Shown: positions 25,566-35,078, counted from the stretch's first letter. The stretch: DNA of 64,000 nucleotides from Bacteroidota bacterium (GCA_029262835.1 JAJCYQ010000031.1:1-64000), one strand, 5' to 3'. Made by a program: numbers and translations. Notes: generated from the letters alone by a model not told the origin.

Positions 25566-26129
25566 TCAGTTCTGGTCGGGTTCAGCGATGGATATCTGTG
25601 CCTTGATCTTTTCACGGATGGCATTATCCGCATCCTGACCTTCGACCACAACATCCACGTACTGCTGGTAGTTCTCGTATCCGAGACTGCGGGCTTCTGA
25701 GTCCCACATCTCGAAATAACCCATCCAGACCTCGTCCAGCACATCCACGTACGCATTGTACGGGGTTTCCCGCGATGTCTTGATGGACACGAGCGCATTA
25801 CCCGGAGATTCCGCGTATCGCGGATCCTGCCCGTTATTCAGAACGTGTGTTTTCACGACGTCCCGAATAAGTTGCACGGACGACGGTTCGTCTTCGACGA
25901 GGACCATGCCCTGCTCGTTCACCAGGATTTTGAGCACGTTGCGCTCCTTGATCGGTGGCGGCTCCACATCCTCTTCCAGCTTGGGCGGTAGCACCATACC
26001 AATGCCCGTGTCGACATCGATCGTGGTGGTCACCAGGAAGAAAATGAGGAGCAGAAACGCGATATCCGCCATGGATGACGTGGGGATTTCCGCTTCCTTG
26101 CGACCTCTCTTCTGCATTAATTTTCCCAT
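25566..26129 (-). CDS. exbD: ExbD/TolR family biopolymer transport protein (first copy)
   Basis: A 187-residue relative of the next gene. The charged N-terminus (KRGRKEAE) precedes IPTSSMADIAFLLLIFFLVTTT, which holds the channel-facing Asp in SMADIAF. The periplasmic part is longer (about 145 residues) than in usual ExbD and includes DVVVEGQDADNAIREKIKA near the end. It sits between a small three-helix membrane protein gene (19 bases upstream) and the second exbD (15 bases downstream). Confidence 0.92.
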   Translation of the reverse strand: MGKLMQKRGRKEAEIPTSSMADIAFLLLIFFLVTTTIDVDTGIGMVLPPKLEEDVEPPPIKERNVLKILVNEQGMVLVEDEPSSVQLIRDVVKTHVLNNGQDPRYAESPGNALVSIKTSRETPYNAYVDVLDEVWMGYFEMWDSEARSLGYENYQQYVDVVVEGQDADNAIREKIKAQISIAEPDQN

Positions 26130-26148
26130 GGGTTGCCTCCGCTATGGT

Positions 26149-26421
26149 TCAGCCGAACAATCCACGAACACCCGACAGCAGGAGTGCTCCTGCTGCGAGT
26201 CCGAGCGAGATCAGACACGCCATGATGGCTGCTTCCGACCACGAGTCCATGACGAGCCCCAATATGCCCAGAATGGCAAATGGAATCATGGTCAGGACCA
26301 TGGTCACCGGATTGATCTTGCCTTGCACCATGGACCGGATACCGAAGAGTCCGATGGCTACAAGGCTGAGCCCGGTAACAGCGAGGACGGCCCAGATGGC
26401 AATAGGTACTAAACCTTCCAT
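26149..26421 (-). CDS. Small three-helix membrane protein in the exb operon
   Basis: A 90-residue protein that is almost entirely membrane: hydrophobic segments at about 5-27, 40-58 and 65-86, separated by short charged loops (RSMVQGKIN and DSWSEA). I recognise no named family. Position between exbB (21 bases upstream) and the two exbD genes (19 bases downstream) argues that it is an accessory component of that ion-driven motor. No signal peptide or metal-binding motif is visible. Confidence 0.75.
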   Translation of the reverse strand: MEGLVPIAIWAVLAVTGLSLVAIGLFGIRSMVQGKINPVTMVLTMIPFAILGILGLVMDSWSEAAIMACLISLGLAAGALLLSGVRGLFG

Positions 26422-26442
26422 TGTCTTTCCGTTTTGGGTTCG

Positions 26443-27141
26443 TCAGTTATTGGACGTCGGGCGACCTGCATTGAGCAGCACGAGCGAGTCAATAAGCTCG
26501 ATCGATGCTTCCTCCATGTCCACCACGATCCGATCAATCTTGGACGTAACGTAGTTATAGAAGAACTGCAGGATGATGGCCGTAATGAGTCCGAACACCG
26601 TCGTAAGAAGAGCCACCTTGATACCACCGGCAACGAGACTTGGCGAGATGTCACCCGCCGCCTCAATGGCGTCAAAGGCCTCAACCATACCGACAACGGT
26701 ACCGAGGAACCCGAACATTGGAGCCAGGGAGATGAACAGGGAGAGCCACACCAGGCCGCGCTCCAGGAAGCTCATTTCGATGGATCCATAGCTGACAACC
26801 GCCTTCTCGACGGCTTCAATACCTTCGTCGTGGCGCAGAAGGCCAGCCTGGAATACGGAGGCCACCGGGCCACGCGTACCTGCACAGACTTCCTCTGCCG
26901 ATGAAATGCCACCCTCCTCGAGAGCGCCTTTCACCTTGACAATGAACTTACGCGTGTTGATATCCGCGCGATTGAGGGTGATGATTCGCTCGAAAGCGAT
27001 GGCGAGCCCAACGATCAACGAAATGAGCACAGGCCACATGTACTGGCCGCCTTCGTTGAAGCGCTGGACGAGAACGTTTACAAGACCTTCGTTGGCCGCC
27101 GCTTCCTGCGGCAACATCAGAAGCAAACTGATAAGCTTCAT
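26443..27141 (-). CDS. exbB: MotA/TolQ/ExbB family proton channel protein
   Basis: A 232-residue inner-membrane protein. The first membrane helix (about 33-53, VLISLIVGLAIAFERIITL) is followed by a cytoplasmic loop and two further helices, including the conserved LAPMFGFLGTVVGMVEAF and the GGIKVALLTTVFGL pair that line the channel in ExbB/TolQ. It is the first gene of the exbB-small protein-exbD-exbD operon, which would energise a TonB- or gliding/secretion-like process. A canonical promoter is visible about 110-135 bases upstream. Confidence 0.94.
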   Translation of the reverse strand: MKLISLLLMLPQEAAANEGLVNVLVQRFNEGGQYMWPVLISLIVGLAIAFERIITLNRADINTRKFIVKVKGALEEGGISSAEEVCAGTRGPVASVFQAGLLRHDEGIEAVEKAVVSYGSIEMSFLERGLVWLSLFISLAPMFGFLGTVVGMVEAFDAIEAAGDISPSLVAGGIKVALLTTVFGLITAIILQFFYNYVTSKIDRIVVDMEEASIELIDSLVLLNAGRPTSNN

Positions 27142-27248
27142 GAACTAATCCCTCCTCGTAGGAACAGGTTTCTTGACAATACGGAACAACCTTTCAGTCA
27201 AACGGCCGCGTCACCTTCGATGATGAACGGCCGTCGAATACAGATCGA

Positions 27249-27277
27249 ATAATATCCATTACTCAACCTATTGTCAA
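27249..27277 (-). promoter_or_regulatory. Sigma70-like promoter of the exbB operon
   Basis: On the minus strand, TTGACA (27277-27272) is separated by exactly 17 bases from TATTAT (27254-27249). This is a near-perfect housekeeping consensus, rare in this GC-rich genome and unlike the Bacteroidota TTTG/TAnnTTTG pattern. The expected transcription start is near 27242, giving a leader of about 100 bases before exbB. Confidence 0.7.
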
Positions 27278-27343
27278 TCAAAAGACCGGACGAATCCCCG
27301 GAAGTTGCCCGGTGACGCGAAGATAAATGGAAGATTTTCAGTT

Positions 27344-29020
27344 TCACCGGGCCTCCGAGTAGGAAACGGCCAGGTCGCGGGCCGATTTCCAGAGTTTCTG
27401 GGACTCCAGAATGGTGTGATCCACGTCCGACCATACCTCAAACCAGGCGCTTCGGTCCCAGAGCCGCGTCGCCAACCGACCCTTGATGAGCGCTCGGACG
27501 AGGTGTGCGTCCACTGCAAGCTCCTCGTTCGAAAAAGCACGCTGCTGCTCGTCGGGAATGTCTTCCGGGATGGGCCGTTCGCCGACAGCAACCCCTTTTG
27601 TCGAGAGCCATTCCAGGAATTCGTCTTCGAGCGCCGCATCGACCCGGAACTCATCTACAAACCGGTCGGGGCTCGCGCCCCAGGACTCCTTGAAAGCCGC
27701 GCCGTTGGCATCGATCCAGTGGCGCGCGAATTCGTTTCCGAGTCCGCGGCCCAGCACCGCCCGCATGAAGGGTGAGAGGCTGTCCGGGGCCACGAGGTAG
27801 TCCGGGATGATGCCACCACCCGCGATCACTGTACGCCCCCCATCTGTCTGGTAGGTCAGCGAGTCAGCAATGCCTTCCAGCAGGTCGGCGGCGTTCATGG
27901 CCCCGTCTTCCTGCCGGATATCGGCTTTTCCGGCGTAATAATCGTTCCGGTCGCCATCTTCGTAAGGTGTCTGGATGAGCCGCCCGGACGGGGTGTAATA
28001 GCGCGCCATGGTCAGCCGAATGGCGCCACCATCGCGCGTCCTGTATTGCCGCTGTACGAGCCCCTTGCCGAACGTACGCCGCCCCACGATAAGCCCCCGG
28101 TCATGGTCCTGCAGCGCACCGGCCACGATCTCGCTGGCCGACGCTGAATTGCCGTCCACCAGCACCATCACAGGCCGGTCCTCCCATAATCCCCCGCTTG
28201 TCGCGAGGAAGGTTTCATTGCTGCCATTGGCACGCCCTTTCTGCGAGACAATGACCTGTCCATTCTTCAGGAACTCATCGGCCATCTGGACCGCCATGTT
28301 CATGAACCCTCCCCGGTTGCCCCGAAGATCCAGGACGAGTTCCTCCATACCCTCCGCCATCAGCGTCTGCATGGCGGTACGCAGTTCCTCATGCGTCGTG
28401 CGCGCGAAACGGTTTATCCGGATGTACCCCGTACGCTCGTCGAGCATATAGGCCGCATCCATCGTATAAATTGGGATTTTGTCGCGCGTAATGGTAAAGC
28501 TCAGGCGACCGGGCACGCCCGGACGATCGACACCGATGGTCACAGTGGACCCACCAGGGCCTTTGAGGTGGTTCTGGACGTCGGCGGTTTTGAACCCGAT
28601 GGTGGATTTGCCATCTACTGTCATGATCCGGTCGCCCGACTGCAGGCCGATTTCCTCACTCGGTCCGCCCGGCAGGACGTTCAGGACGGAGAGCGTATCC
28701 TGCCCGTCAGCCCCCGGAAGCAGTTCGAAGGAAATGCCTATGCCTTCGTATCCCGCGTTGAACTGCTCGTTCTCGATCTTCATCTGCTCCGCCGTGAAGT
28801 AGACGCTGTGTGGATCGAGCTTCTCGAGAATGCTCACCACCGCGGCCTCGGAGAGCGCGTCGTAATCGACCTCATCTACATACTGCTGGTCAATGAGGAA
28901 GAGCGTGTCTTCTATTTTCTGAAGGGCCTCCCTCGGGTCATCCGACATGAAGCGGACGGAAATATCGAATCCGAGAAGCAGGATGGCGACCGTAACGAGG
29001 CCGAGAGTCAGTTTGCGCAT
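27344..29020 (-). CDS. S41 family C-terminal processing peptidase (CtpA/Prc type)
   Basis: A 558-residue periplasmic serine protease. The N-terminal signal/anchor is at residues 1-24 and is followed by a region typical of the family (LEKLDPHSVYFTAEQ). The PDZ domain spans about 80-170 (SEEIGLQSGDRIMTVDG) and the peptidase domain about 175-345. The Ser-Lys dyad is visible as NSASASEI (middle Ser) and RRTFGKGLVQ. A long C-terminal region, about 200 residues, is usual in Bacteroidota members. ATG at 29020 (MRKLTLGLV) is preferred; the frame is open upstream but overlaps the divergent PolX-like gene. Confidence 0.93.
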   Translation of the reverse strand: MRKLTLGLVTVAILLLGFDISVRFMSDDPREALQKIEDTLFLIDQQYVDEVDYDALSEAAVVSILEKLDPHSVYFTAEQMKIENEQFNAGYEGIGISFELLPGADGQDTLSVLNVLPGGPSEEIGLQSGDRIMTVDGKSTIGFKTADVQNHLKGPGGSTVTIGVDRPGVPGRLSFTITRDKIPIYTMDAAYMLDERTGYIRINRFARTTHEELRTAMQTLMAEGMEELVLDLRGNRGGFMNMAVQMADEFLKNGQVIVSQKGRANGSNETFLATSGGLWEDRPVMVLVDGNSASASEIVAGALQDHDRGLIVGRRTFGKGLVQRQYRTRDGGAIRLTMARYYTPSGRLIQTPYEDGDRNDYYAGKADIRQEDGAMNAADLLEGIADSLTYQTDGGRTVIAGGGIIPDYLVAPDSLSPFMRAVLGRGLGNEFARHWIDANGAAFKESWGASPDRFVDEFRVDAALEDEFLEWLSTKGVAVGERPIPEDIPDEQQRAFSNEELAVDAHLVRALIKGRLATRLWDRSAWFEVWSDVDHTILESQKLWKSARDLAVSYSEAR

Positions 29021-29169
29021 GGAGTCAGGATGTTCTGGAATGACTGGCTGAAAACGGAGCCGGGACGGGCAATGATCCCGGGGCCGGCTCATTCCAATGT
29101 TCTGGGCACATTCCCGTCGGCCCGTCGTTTCACGGCGCCTACCCGGAAATTGAGCAGTCTGCCACACCC

Positions 29170-30831
29170 ATGACGAACAAGGACATTGCGCGCCTGTTGA
29201 AAGAGACGGCCGCCCTCTTGGAGCTTTCCGGCGCCAATCCGTTTCGAATCCGGGCTTTTTCGGGCGCTGCGCGCACCATTGAACGCATGCCGCAGCGGCT
29301 CGCCGATGTCGATGACCTGACAGAAATCCAGGGCATTGGCAAGGGGCTGTCCGCACAGATACAGGATATCCTGGCGCGGGGCTCGTTCGACGTTCGCGAT
29401 GAACTCCTGGGTGCTGTGCCGCCAGGCGTACTCGATGTGCTGTCGGTGAAGGGGCTTGGTGCAAAGAAGGCGCGTGTGCTGTGGCACGAACTGGGCGTCA
29501 CATCGCTCGATGACCTTGAACACGCCGCGCGTGCAGGGCGCGTTGCGGAGCTCGATGGATTCGGCCCGCGCAGCCAGACGACGATCCTCGACGGCATAGC
29601 CACGCTGCGCCGCTTCATGGGACGGCTGCGCCTGGCCGATGCCGCGCGCATGGCCGCCCAGCTCGCCGAGCAAATCCGGGACGGAAGTGCTGCCGTCCGT
29701 GATGTGCAGTTTACTGGCGGTCTTCGCCGGTGCCTGAATGACGTGGGCCGCGTGGACCTGCTGCTCGTAACGCCCGATGGCTCCATCCCGGATGCGCTGC
29801 CAGAAGCACTTCAAGGGGCGACGAAATGCACGAAAGGCGGACTCCAGGGCGCTGAGGCCGTTCTCGATTCTGGAATCCGGGTCCACCTCCTGGCCACACC
29901 GCCCGAGACGGCGGGCTGGGCGCTGGCCTGGAGCACAGGACCCGATGCCCTGCGAAGCGCCTTCCCCGACAGCATGCCAGGCAGCGAAGAGGATGTTTTC
30001 CGAGCGGCAGGGCTGTCGTGGATAGCTCCTGAGCTCAGGGACGTGCCTCAGGTAGCGACGCGGACCCATGCGCTCGCCGCACTCCGCCTCGTGACCCTCG
30101 ATGACTTTCAGGGATGCCTGCACAACCATTCGACGTACAGCGACGGCGCGCACACGCTGGAAGAAATGGCCATAGCCGTTCGTGAGCGTGGGTACACGTA
30201 TTTCGGGATCTGCGACCACAGCCAGACGCTGCGCGTTGCAAACGGCATGTCGCCGCAGACCGTCCGCCGGCAACAGCAGGAAATTGGGCGGCTGAATGAG
30301 AAGTTCGCCTCGGATGGTGGCCCACCCTTTCGCATTTTCAGTGGCGTAGAGAGCGACATCCTGGCCGATGGCAGCCTGGATTACGAAGACGACGTGCTGG
30401 CCTCTTTCGATTTCCTGGTAGCCAGCATCCACACGGGATTCAACATGACCCGGGAGGAGGCGACGTCGCGACTCATCACGGCAGTTGCAAACCCCTATAC
30501 GCGTATTCTGGGTCACCCCACTGGGCGACTTATTCTTCGCCGGGACGGGTATGACATAGACCATGAGGCGGTACTCGAGGCCTGCGCTCGCCACGACGTA
30601 GCCGTTGAGCTCAACGCCAATCCCTACCGGCTCGACCTGGACTGGACCTGGGTGGAGCGGGCGCGGCAGCTGGGCGTCCGCGTGGCCATCAACCCGGATG
30701 CCCATTCCACGGACCAGCTGGATCTCACGGAGTGGGGCGTCCGGGCCGCGCGCAAGGGTGGACTGGAGGCTTCCGAGTGCCTGAACGCCCTCTCGGCCGA
30801 TGATTTCGCCCGCTGGGCGTCCCGTTCGTGA
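29170..30831 (+). CDS. polX: PolX-family protein with degenerate polymerase site and intact PHP domain
   Basis: A 553-residue protein with the bacterial PolX layout: N-terminal helix-hairpin-helix 8-kDa region (IQGIGKGLSAQIQDIL), palm/fingers (about 150-300) and a C-terminal PHP domain (about 315-550). In the palm the catalytic acids are damaged: VGRVD has Arg194 where an Asp is expected and Asp196 is kept, and VHLLATPPE has His239 where the third Asp is expected. The PHP motifs (HNHSTYSDG, CDHS, SGVESDI, HPTGR, NPDAHS) look complete. I infer a nuclease without polymerase activity. Its stop overlaps the next gene. Confidence 0.85.
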   Translation: MTNKDIARLLKETAALLELSGANPFRIRAFSGAARTIERMPQRLADVDDLTEIQGIGKGLSAQIQDILARGSFDVRDELLGAVPPGVLDVLSVKGLGAKKARVLWHELGVTSLDDLEHAARAGRVAELDGFGPRSQTTILDGIATLRRFMGRLRLADAARMAAQLAEQIRDGSAAVRDVQFTGGLRRCLNDVGRVDLLLVTPDGSIPDALPEALQGATKCTKGGLQGAEAVLDSGIRVHLLATPPETAGWALAWSTGPDALRSAFPDSMPGSEEDVFRAAGLSWIAPELRDVPQVATRTHALAALRLVTLDDFQGCLHNHSTYSDGAHTLEEMAIAVRERGYTYFGICDHSQTLRVANGMSPQTVRRQQQEIGRLNEKFASDGGPPFRIFSGVESDILADGSLDYEDDVLASFDFLVASIHTGFNMTREEATSRLITAVANPYTRILGHPTGRLILRRDGYDIDHEAVLEACARHDVAVELNANPYRLDLDWTWVERARQLGVRVAINPDAHSTDQLDLTEWGVRAARKGGLEASECLNALSADDFARWASRS

Positions 30832-32507
30832 TGCGACGTATTGCTGGTCCCCTGTCCGGAGCCGCACTCCTCCTGGTAGCCCTTTTTCTGATCATTCGGT
30901 ACCTCACCTTCGGGGCCGCCGCCGGTGAAAAACACATCGATGCCGCGTCCCTTCCGCATGCACTGGAAGGGTTGGGCCACCTGCACGCCGAGCACGCTCC
31001 CTGGGTGACATTTTACCTTCGTCAGGTGGCCCTCTCGGAGTCGGCGGCGTGGCTCGGATCCGGTGCCCTGCCCTCCGATATCCGCACCGCCGAGTTGCAC
31101 TTTGCCGACCGGGCACGCGCCGCGTGGGATCTGCTGCCAGACGCCGACCAGCGCCTCGTTGAGGCCTATACGCGTGGCGTAAACCGTGCACTTTCCACGC
31201 GGAAAGTGCGCCTTGCCGAAGGATTTGTGCTGCTCGATGTCGCACCGGAGCGCTGGGAGCCGTGGCACTCGCTCGCTGTCGAACGCCTCGTCCTCTGGCT
31301 CCAGGCCGACCCCATGTCACCGGCCGATTCCCTGCTTCAACAGCATGTGGGCTGGTACGGAGGGTCGTGGAATGTGGCCTGGGGTGGCAGGAACGGTGCT
31401 ACGATGGGACGATTCCTGATGGGACATACGTCACTTCCCTTCCTGCAGGAGGTCCTTCTCGACTGGCCAGATACGTCCGTTACGGCCCTTACCGTACCCG
31501 GTACGCTCATGATTCCGGCCGCTCGCCACGAAACAGCCTCGGACGCAAGCTCCTGGACCTATTTGTTGCAGCCCGACGTATCGCCTGCGCCCGACTCCGC
31601 CCGCGCGCGCCCGGACGTCGACTGGGCACGACTGCACACGGGCCGGCGCGACACCGTCATCACCGTTCATTCCCCCGAGCTGCGCTGGCCTGGCTTCACG
31701 GCAGAGGCCGATACGGACAGTTGGCTTGACCTGTGGCGGGGCGCGGACGTGCCACGAGCATGGCAACTCATGCGGCCGGACGGACTGTCCTGGCGCCGAA
31801 GTCGTGGCGCCTGGAAGGTCGAGGGCGCCCCTGCGACCCACATTCAGTCGGACGACGTCGTCATGGTCGCAGCGCAGCCACGCGAGCAGACACCGGCCGA
31901 TGTCATCGACCGGTTTTCCCCGGTCGAGTTCCCGGCCTCGCTCTACAGCGGAGCCGCAAACGCGCGCCTTCAGGAATACCTCGAGGCACTGCCGGACTCA
32001 TCTGTTCTGCCCCAGCGAACGCGGCAGGCCGTAACATACCTGGCCAATTGGAATACGCGTTTTGATGCCAATGAAATCGGTGCCACACTGTACGATGCCA
32101 TGACCGCTCACATGGATTCGCCAGTGGCTGGCGGCGCCGAGCGGCGCCTGACCCGCGCGGTGTCGGACGTCGAGCGCGCGCTCGGGCCCGACATGAGCCT
32201 CTGGCGCTGGAGCGAATCCCGAACCGGCCAGCTCCGGATCCCCGGCTGGCTCCACCCCACCGACACCATGCCGCGACCCCTTCGTATTTTCATGGAGCAC
32301 TACCCTCTCGTCGAAATCCGGACGGGCGGGCACCCGACCACCATGGTCTGGCGCCAGGCCGTCGGCGCCCCGGCCCCCAACGCATGGGAAGGCCTCTTTC
32401 GAACGGATGGTTCCATGACGTATCGGAGTCGCCGTGTTCCTTATCAGCAGTTCCTGGCTGAACATGCCGTCATCAATGAAATCCATGACCTACGCCGTCG
32501 GAATTGA
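30828..32507 (+). CDS. Divergent penicillin-acylase family (S45, Ntn hydrolase) protein
   Basis: A 559-residue protein anchored by one N-terminal helix (about 8-28). LVEAYTRGVNRAL and the following APERWEPWHSLAVERLVLW match the S45 alpha-chain region. GGSWNVAWGG around Ser180 aligns with the GSNxW autoprocessing site but with the Asn and Trp exchanged. LANWNTRFDANEIGATLYD matches the later LxxWDG region. Members usually run 700-800 residues, so this one is short and may be inactive or have changed specificity. GTG at 30828 or ATG at 30831 both overlap the PolX stop. Confidence 0.65.
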   Translation: MMRRIAGPLSGAALLLVALFLIIRYLTFGAAAGEKHIDAASLPHALEGLGHLHAEHAPWVTFYLRQVALSESAAWLGSGALPSDIRTAELHFADRARAAWDLLPDADQRLVEAYTRGVNRALSTRKVRLAEGFVLLDVAPERWEPWHSLAVERLVLWLQADPMSPADSLLQQHVGWYGGSWNVAWGGRNGATMGRFLMGHTSLPFLQEVLLDWPDTSVTALTVPGTLMIPAARHETASDASSWTYLLQPDVSPAPDSARARPDVDWARLHTGRRDTVITVHSPELRWPGFTAEADTDSWLDLWRGADVPRAWQLMRPDGLSWRRSRGAWKVEGAPATHIQSDDVVMVAAQPREQTPADVIDRFSPVEFPASLYSGAANARLQEYLEALPDSSVLPQRTRQAVTYLANWNTRFDANEIGATLYDAMTAHMDSPVAGGAERRLTRAVSDVERALGPDMSLWRWSESRTGQLRIPGWLHPTDTMPRPLRIFMEHYPLVEIRTGGHPTTMVWRQAVGAPAPNAWEGLFRTDGSMTYRSRRVPYQQFLAEHAVINEIHDLRRRN

Positions 32508-33390
32508 CCTCGGAGGCACAAAAACGGATATCCTGGTGCGACGGGGAACCGTAACACGGGCGCTCAGCACCGAAGGCGGTAATCTTCGGCTGGACGACGC
32601 GGCGACTACCGCCCGGCGTCTGGCGAGCGCCATTGGAGAGGTCACGACACAGAACGCACCCGTGGGTTTATGCATGGGAGCCGCTGGCGGCGATGACGCC
32701 ACCGCACGAAATGCCCTCCGCGCAGAACTGTTCAACCACCTCCCCGGGCTCGAGCACGCAACCATTCTGTCGGACCAACGCATTGCCTGGGAATCCGCAT
32801 TTGGCGGGGCAGCCGGCGTTCTCGTCATCGTTGGAACAGGATCGGGCTGCTTTACGGTCGATGCGTCGGGGTGCGAACACCGGACCGGGGGGTGGGGCCC
32901 GCGTGTCGGAGATCCCGGCAGCGGCCGCTCCCTCGGCGCGGCCGCCCTTCGCTTGGCACTCGCCGCGGCCGAGTCAGGGGCGTACTCTGCTCTCGCCGAA
33001 CACGTGGCGCGGCATCTGGCTGGCCGCGCGACGCTCTTCGGACCGGACCGGATGGACCCCCACGACCTGCTCCGATTTGTTTACGCACGGGATTTTGACG
33101 TTTCCACGCTGGCGCCCGTGGTCCTTTCGTTGGCCGACCAGGACGGCTCCGATGCGCTCAACCTGGCCATGGATGAAGCGAATGCGCTTGCCGCGCAGTG
33201 CCGACGGCTCGTTGACGCCGCCCCTCCATCCCAGGAACGCATTGCCCTCATGGGCGGGCTCACCCGCTCTGCCGCGTATGTCGGCATTCTTGAGGCGGCA
33301 CTGGGTCGGGTTCTTCCCGGCTATGACATTGTAACGCCGGACACAAAACCCGTTATGGGAGCACTACGCATGGCCCTGGAAGGCTGTTGA
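32485..33390 (+). CDS. BadF/BadG/BcrA-BcrD ATPase family (N-acetylglucosamine kinase-like)
   Basis: A 301-residue ASKHA-fold kinase. It begins VGIDLGGTKTDILV (phosphate-1), then shows IVGTGSGCFTVD (phosphate-2) and MGGLTRSAAYVGIL (adenosine motif). The size fits eukaryotic-type GlcNAc kinases and other BadF relatives that phosphorylate amino sugars; the true substrate is unknown. The start (ATG 32485, or 32476) lies within the last 30 bases of the S45-like gene, so the three genes from 29170 form one coupled operon. Two palindromes lie just beyond its stop. Confidence 0.82.
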   Translation: MTYAVGIDLGGTKTDILVRRGTVTRALSTEGGNLRLDDAATTARRLASAIGEVTTQNAPVGLCMGAAGGDDATARNALRAELFNHLPGLEHATILSDQRIAWESAFGGAAGVLVIVGTGSGCFTVDASGCEHRTGGWGPRVGDPGSGRSLGAAALRLALAAAESGAYSALAEHVARHLAGRATLFGPDRMDPHDLLRFVYARDFDVSTLAPVVLSLADQDGSDALNLAMDEANALAAQCRRLVDAAPPSQERIALMGGLTRSAAYVGILEAALGRVLPGYDIVTPDTKPVMGALRMALEGC

Positions 33391-33404
33391 AGGAGTGGTC
33401 GGCC

Positions 33405-33429
33405 CTACGTGTAGCAGTCCTACATGTAG
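33405..33429. repeat. Pair of CTACRTGTAG palindromes between convergent genes
   Basis: CTACGTGTAG (33405-33414) and CTACATGTAG (33420-33429) are near-identical palindromes in the 50-base gap between the kinase gene and pckA, which converge here. There is no T-run. They could form small hairpins at the mRNA ends or be a protein-binding site. Confidence 0.4.
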
Positions 33430-33440
33430 CGGACCCTACT

Positions 33441-35018
33441 CTACATCACGGGGCCGGCACCACGAATGGCGTCTGAGCACCCGTCTTCAAACTGCTTGAA
33501 ATTGTCGCGGAACAGACCTGCCAGTTTTTTTGCCGTGGCATCGTACTGCTCCGGCACATCCCACGTATCGCGCGGAATCAGCACGCTGTCTGGCACACCC
33601 GCGACCTTCGTTGGAATATCCATCCCAAACACCGGATCTTTGACAACCGGCGCGCCGACCAGCGAGCCGTCATGGATGGCATCGATAATGGAGCGCGTGT
33701 ACCTCAGACTCATCCGCTCGCCCGTGCCGTACGCCCCTCCGGTCAGGCCGGTGTTCACCAGCCACGCGTTCGCGCCGTGCTTCTTCATTTTCTCCGCCAG
33801 CATGAGCGCATATTCGTTCGGATGCAGGATAATGAACGCGGCCCCAAAGCAGGCTGAAAAAGTCGCTTCAGGCTCCGTAACACCCACTTCTGTGCCCGCC
33901 ACCTTGGCCGTGTATCCGCTTATGAAGTGGTACATGGCCTGTTCGGGCGTCAACCGGGATACGGGCGGCAACACGCCGAACGCATCGTAGGTCAGGAAAA
34001 TGATGTTGTTCGGATGGCCCGCAACACAGGGGATCCTGGCATTGTCAATGTGCTCGATCGGATAGGATGCCCGCGTGTTCTGTGTAATGCTGACGTCGTG
34101 GTAGTCCACCTCATGGGTTTCCTCGTCGTAGACCACGTTCTCCAGCACGGTTCCGAACCGGATGGCGGAGAAAATTTCGGGCTCCTTCTCCGCTGACAGG
34201 TCAATGGCCTTGGCGTAGCACCCTCCTTCGATGTTGAATACGCCGTCCTCGGACCAGCAGTGCTCGTCGTCGCCTATGAGCGCGCGGTCCGGATCGGCCG
34301 AGAGCGTGGTTTTGCCGGTTCCGGAGAGCCCGAAAAACAGGGACACGTCCTTTTCCGGTCCTTCATTGGCACTGCAATGCATGGACAGCACGCCTTTCTT
34401 GGGCATGATGTAGTGCATGACACTGAAAATCCCCTTCTTCATCTCCCCGGCGTACTCCGTGCCCAGAATCACGAATTCGCCGGTGTTGAAGTTCAGGTCC
34501 ACACTTGTCTTGGACGTCATGTGGGACGTGTTCTTGTTGGCGGGAAATTTACCCGCGTTGTAGACGATATAGTCCGGATCTCCGAACGAGGCCAGCTCTT
34601 CCTGATTTGGCCGCATAAGCATGTTGTGCATGAACAGTGCGTGGTAGGGACGCGTGCACACAATCCGGACCTTGATCCGGTAGCGGGGATCCCATCCAGC
34701 GAACCCATCCACCACGTAGAGGCGCGGCAGCGTATTCAGGTAGTCGACCGCGCGTTCGCGGTTGATATCGAACGTGTGCTCATCGAGTTCGATGTTGATC
34801 TTGCCCCACCACACGTCGTCCCGCACGTCGGGCGTGTTCACAATCCGCTTGTCGAGCGGACTACGGCCTGTTTTCTTTCCCGATCGGACCATGAGCGCGC
34901 CCACGCTCGAAATGGCGGCACCTTCGTCATATTTGATGGCTTCGTCGTAAAGCCGTGCAGGCGCCGCGTTACGCACCAGGTTCTTGACCGTTATTCCGTA
35001 CTTTTCGAGCGTAAACAT
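33441..35018 (-). CDS. pckA: Phosphoenolpyruvate carboxykinase (ATP)
   Basis: Converts oxaloacetate and ATP to PEP, CO2 and ADP at the start of gluconeogenesis. The 525-residue protein has the ATP-type PEPCK signatures: [16 protein letters not shown] (P-loop), the adjacent [20 protein letters not shown] and, upstream, [16 protein letters not shown]. Length and motifs are normal. It is a single gene, divergent from gluQ (60 bases between starts), and fits a metabolism that also uses acetate (acs is nearby). Confidence 0.97.
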   Translation of the reverse strand: MFTLEKYGITVKNLVRNAAPARLYDEAIKYDEGAAISSVGALMVRSGKKTGRSPLDKRIVNTPDVRDDVWWGKINIELDEHTFDINRERAVDYLNTLPRLYVVDGFAGWDPRYRIKVRIVCTRPYHALFMHNMLMRPNQEELASFGDPDYIVYNAGKFPANKNTSHMTSKTSVDLNFNTGEFVILGTEYAGEMKKGIFSVMHYIMPKKGVLSMHCSANEGPEKDVSLFFGLSGTGKTTLSADPDRALIGDDEHCWSEDGVFNIEGGCYAKAIDLSAEKEPEIFSAIRFGTVLENVVYDEETHEVDYHDVSITQNTRASYPIEHIDNARIPCVAGHPNNIIFLTYDAFGVLPPVSRLTPEQAMYHFISGYTAKVAGTEVGVTEPEATFSACFGAAFIILHPNEYALMLAEKMKKHGANAWLVNTGLTGGAYGTGERMSLRYTRSIIDAIHDGSLVGAPVVKDPVFGMDIPTKVAGVPDSVLIPRDTWDVPEQYDATAKKLAGLFRDNFKQFEDGCSDAIRGAGPVM

Positions 35019-35078
35019 GAGTCACAGGGAGTTGGTTGTCGCTATGCTCCAATGTAGCACCTGCCACAGTCCGGGTCG

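Noticed and set aside
27307-27352. GCCCGGTGA/TCACCGGGC arms around the protease stop codon
   Set aside because: The loop is close to 30 bases, there is no T-run, and one arm includes the stop codon; weak as a terminator.
29021-29464. N-terminal extension of the S41 protease
   Set aside because: It would cover the divergent PolX-like start and lacks a signal peptide; the ATG at 29020 gives a normal one.
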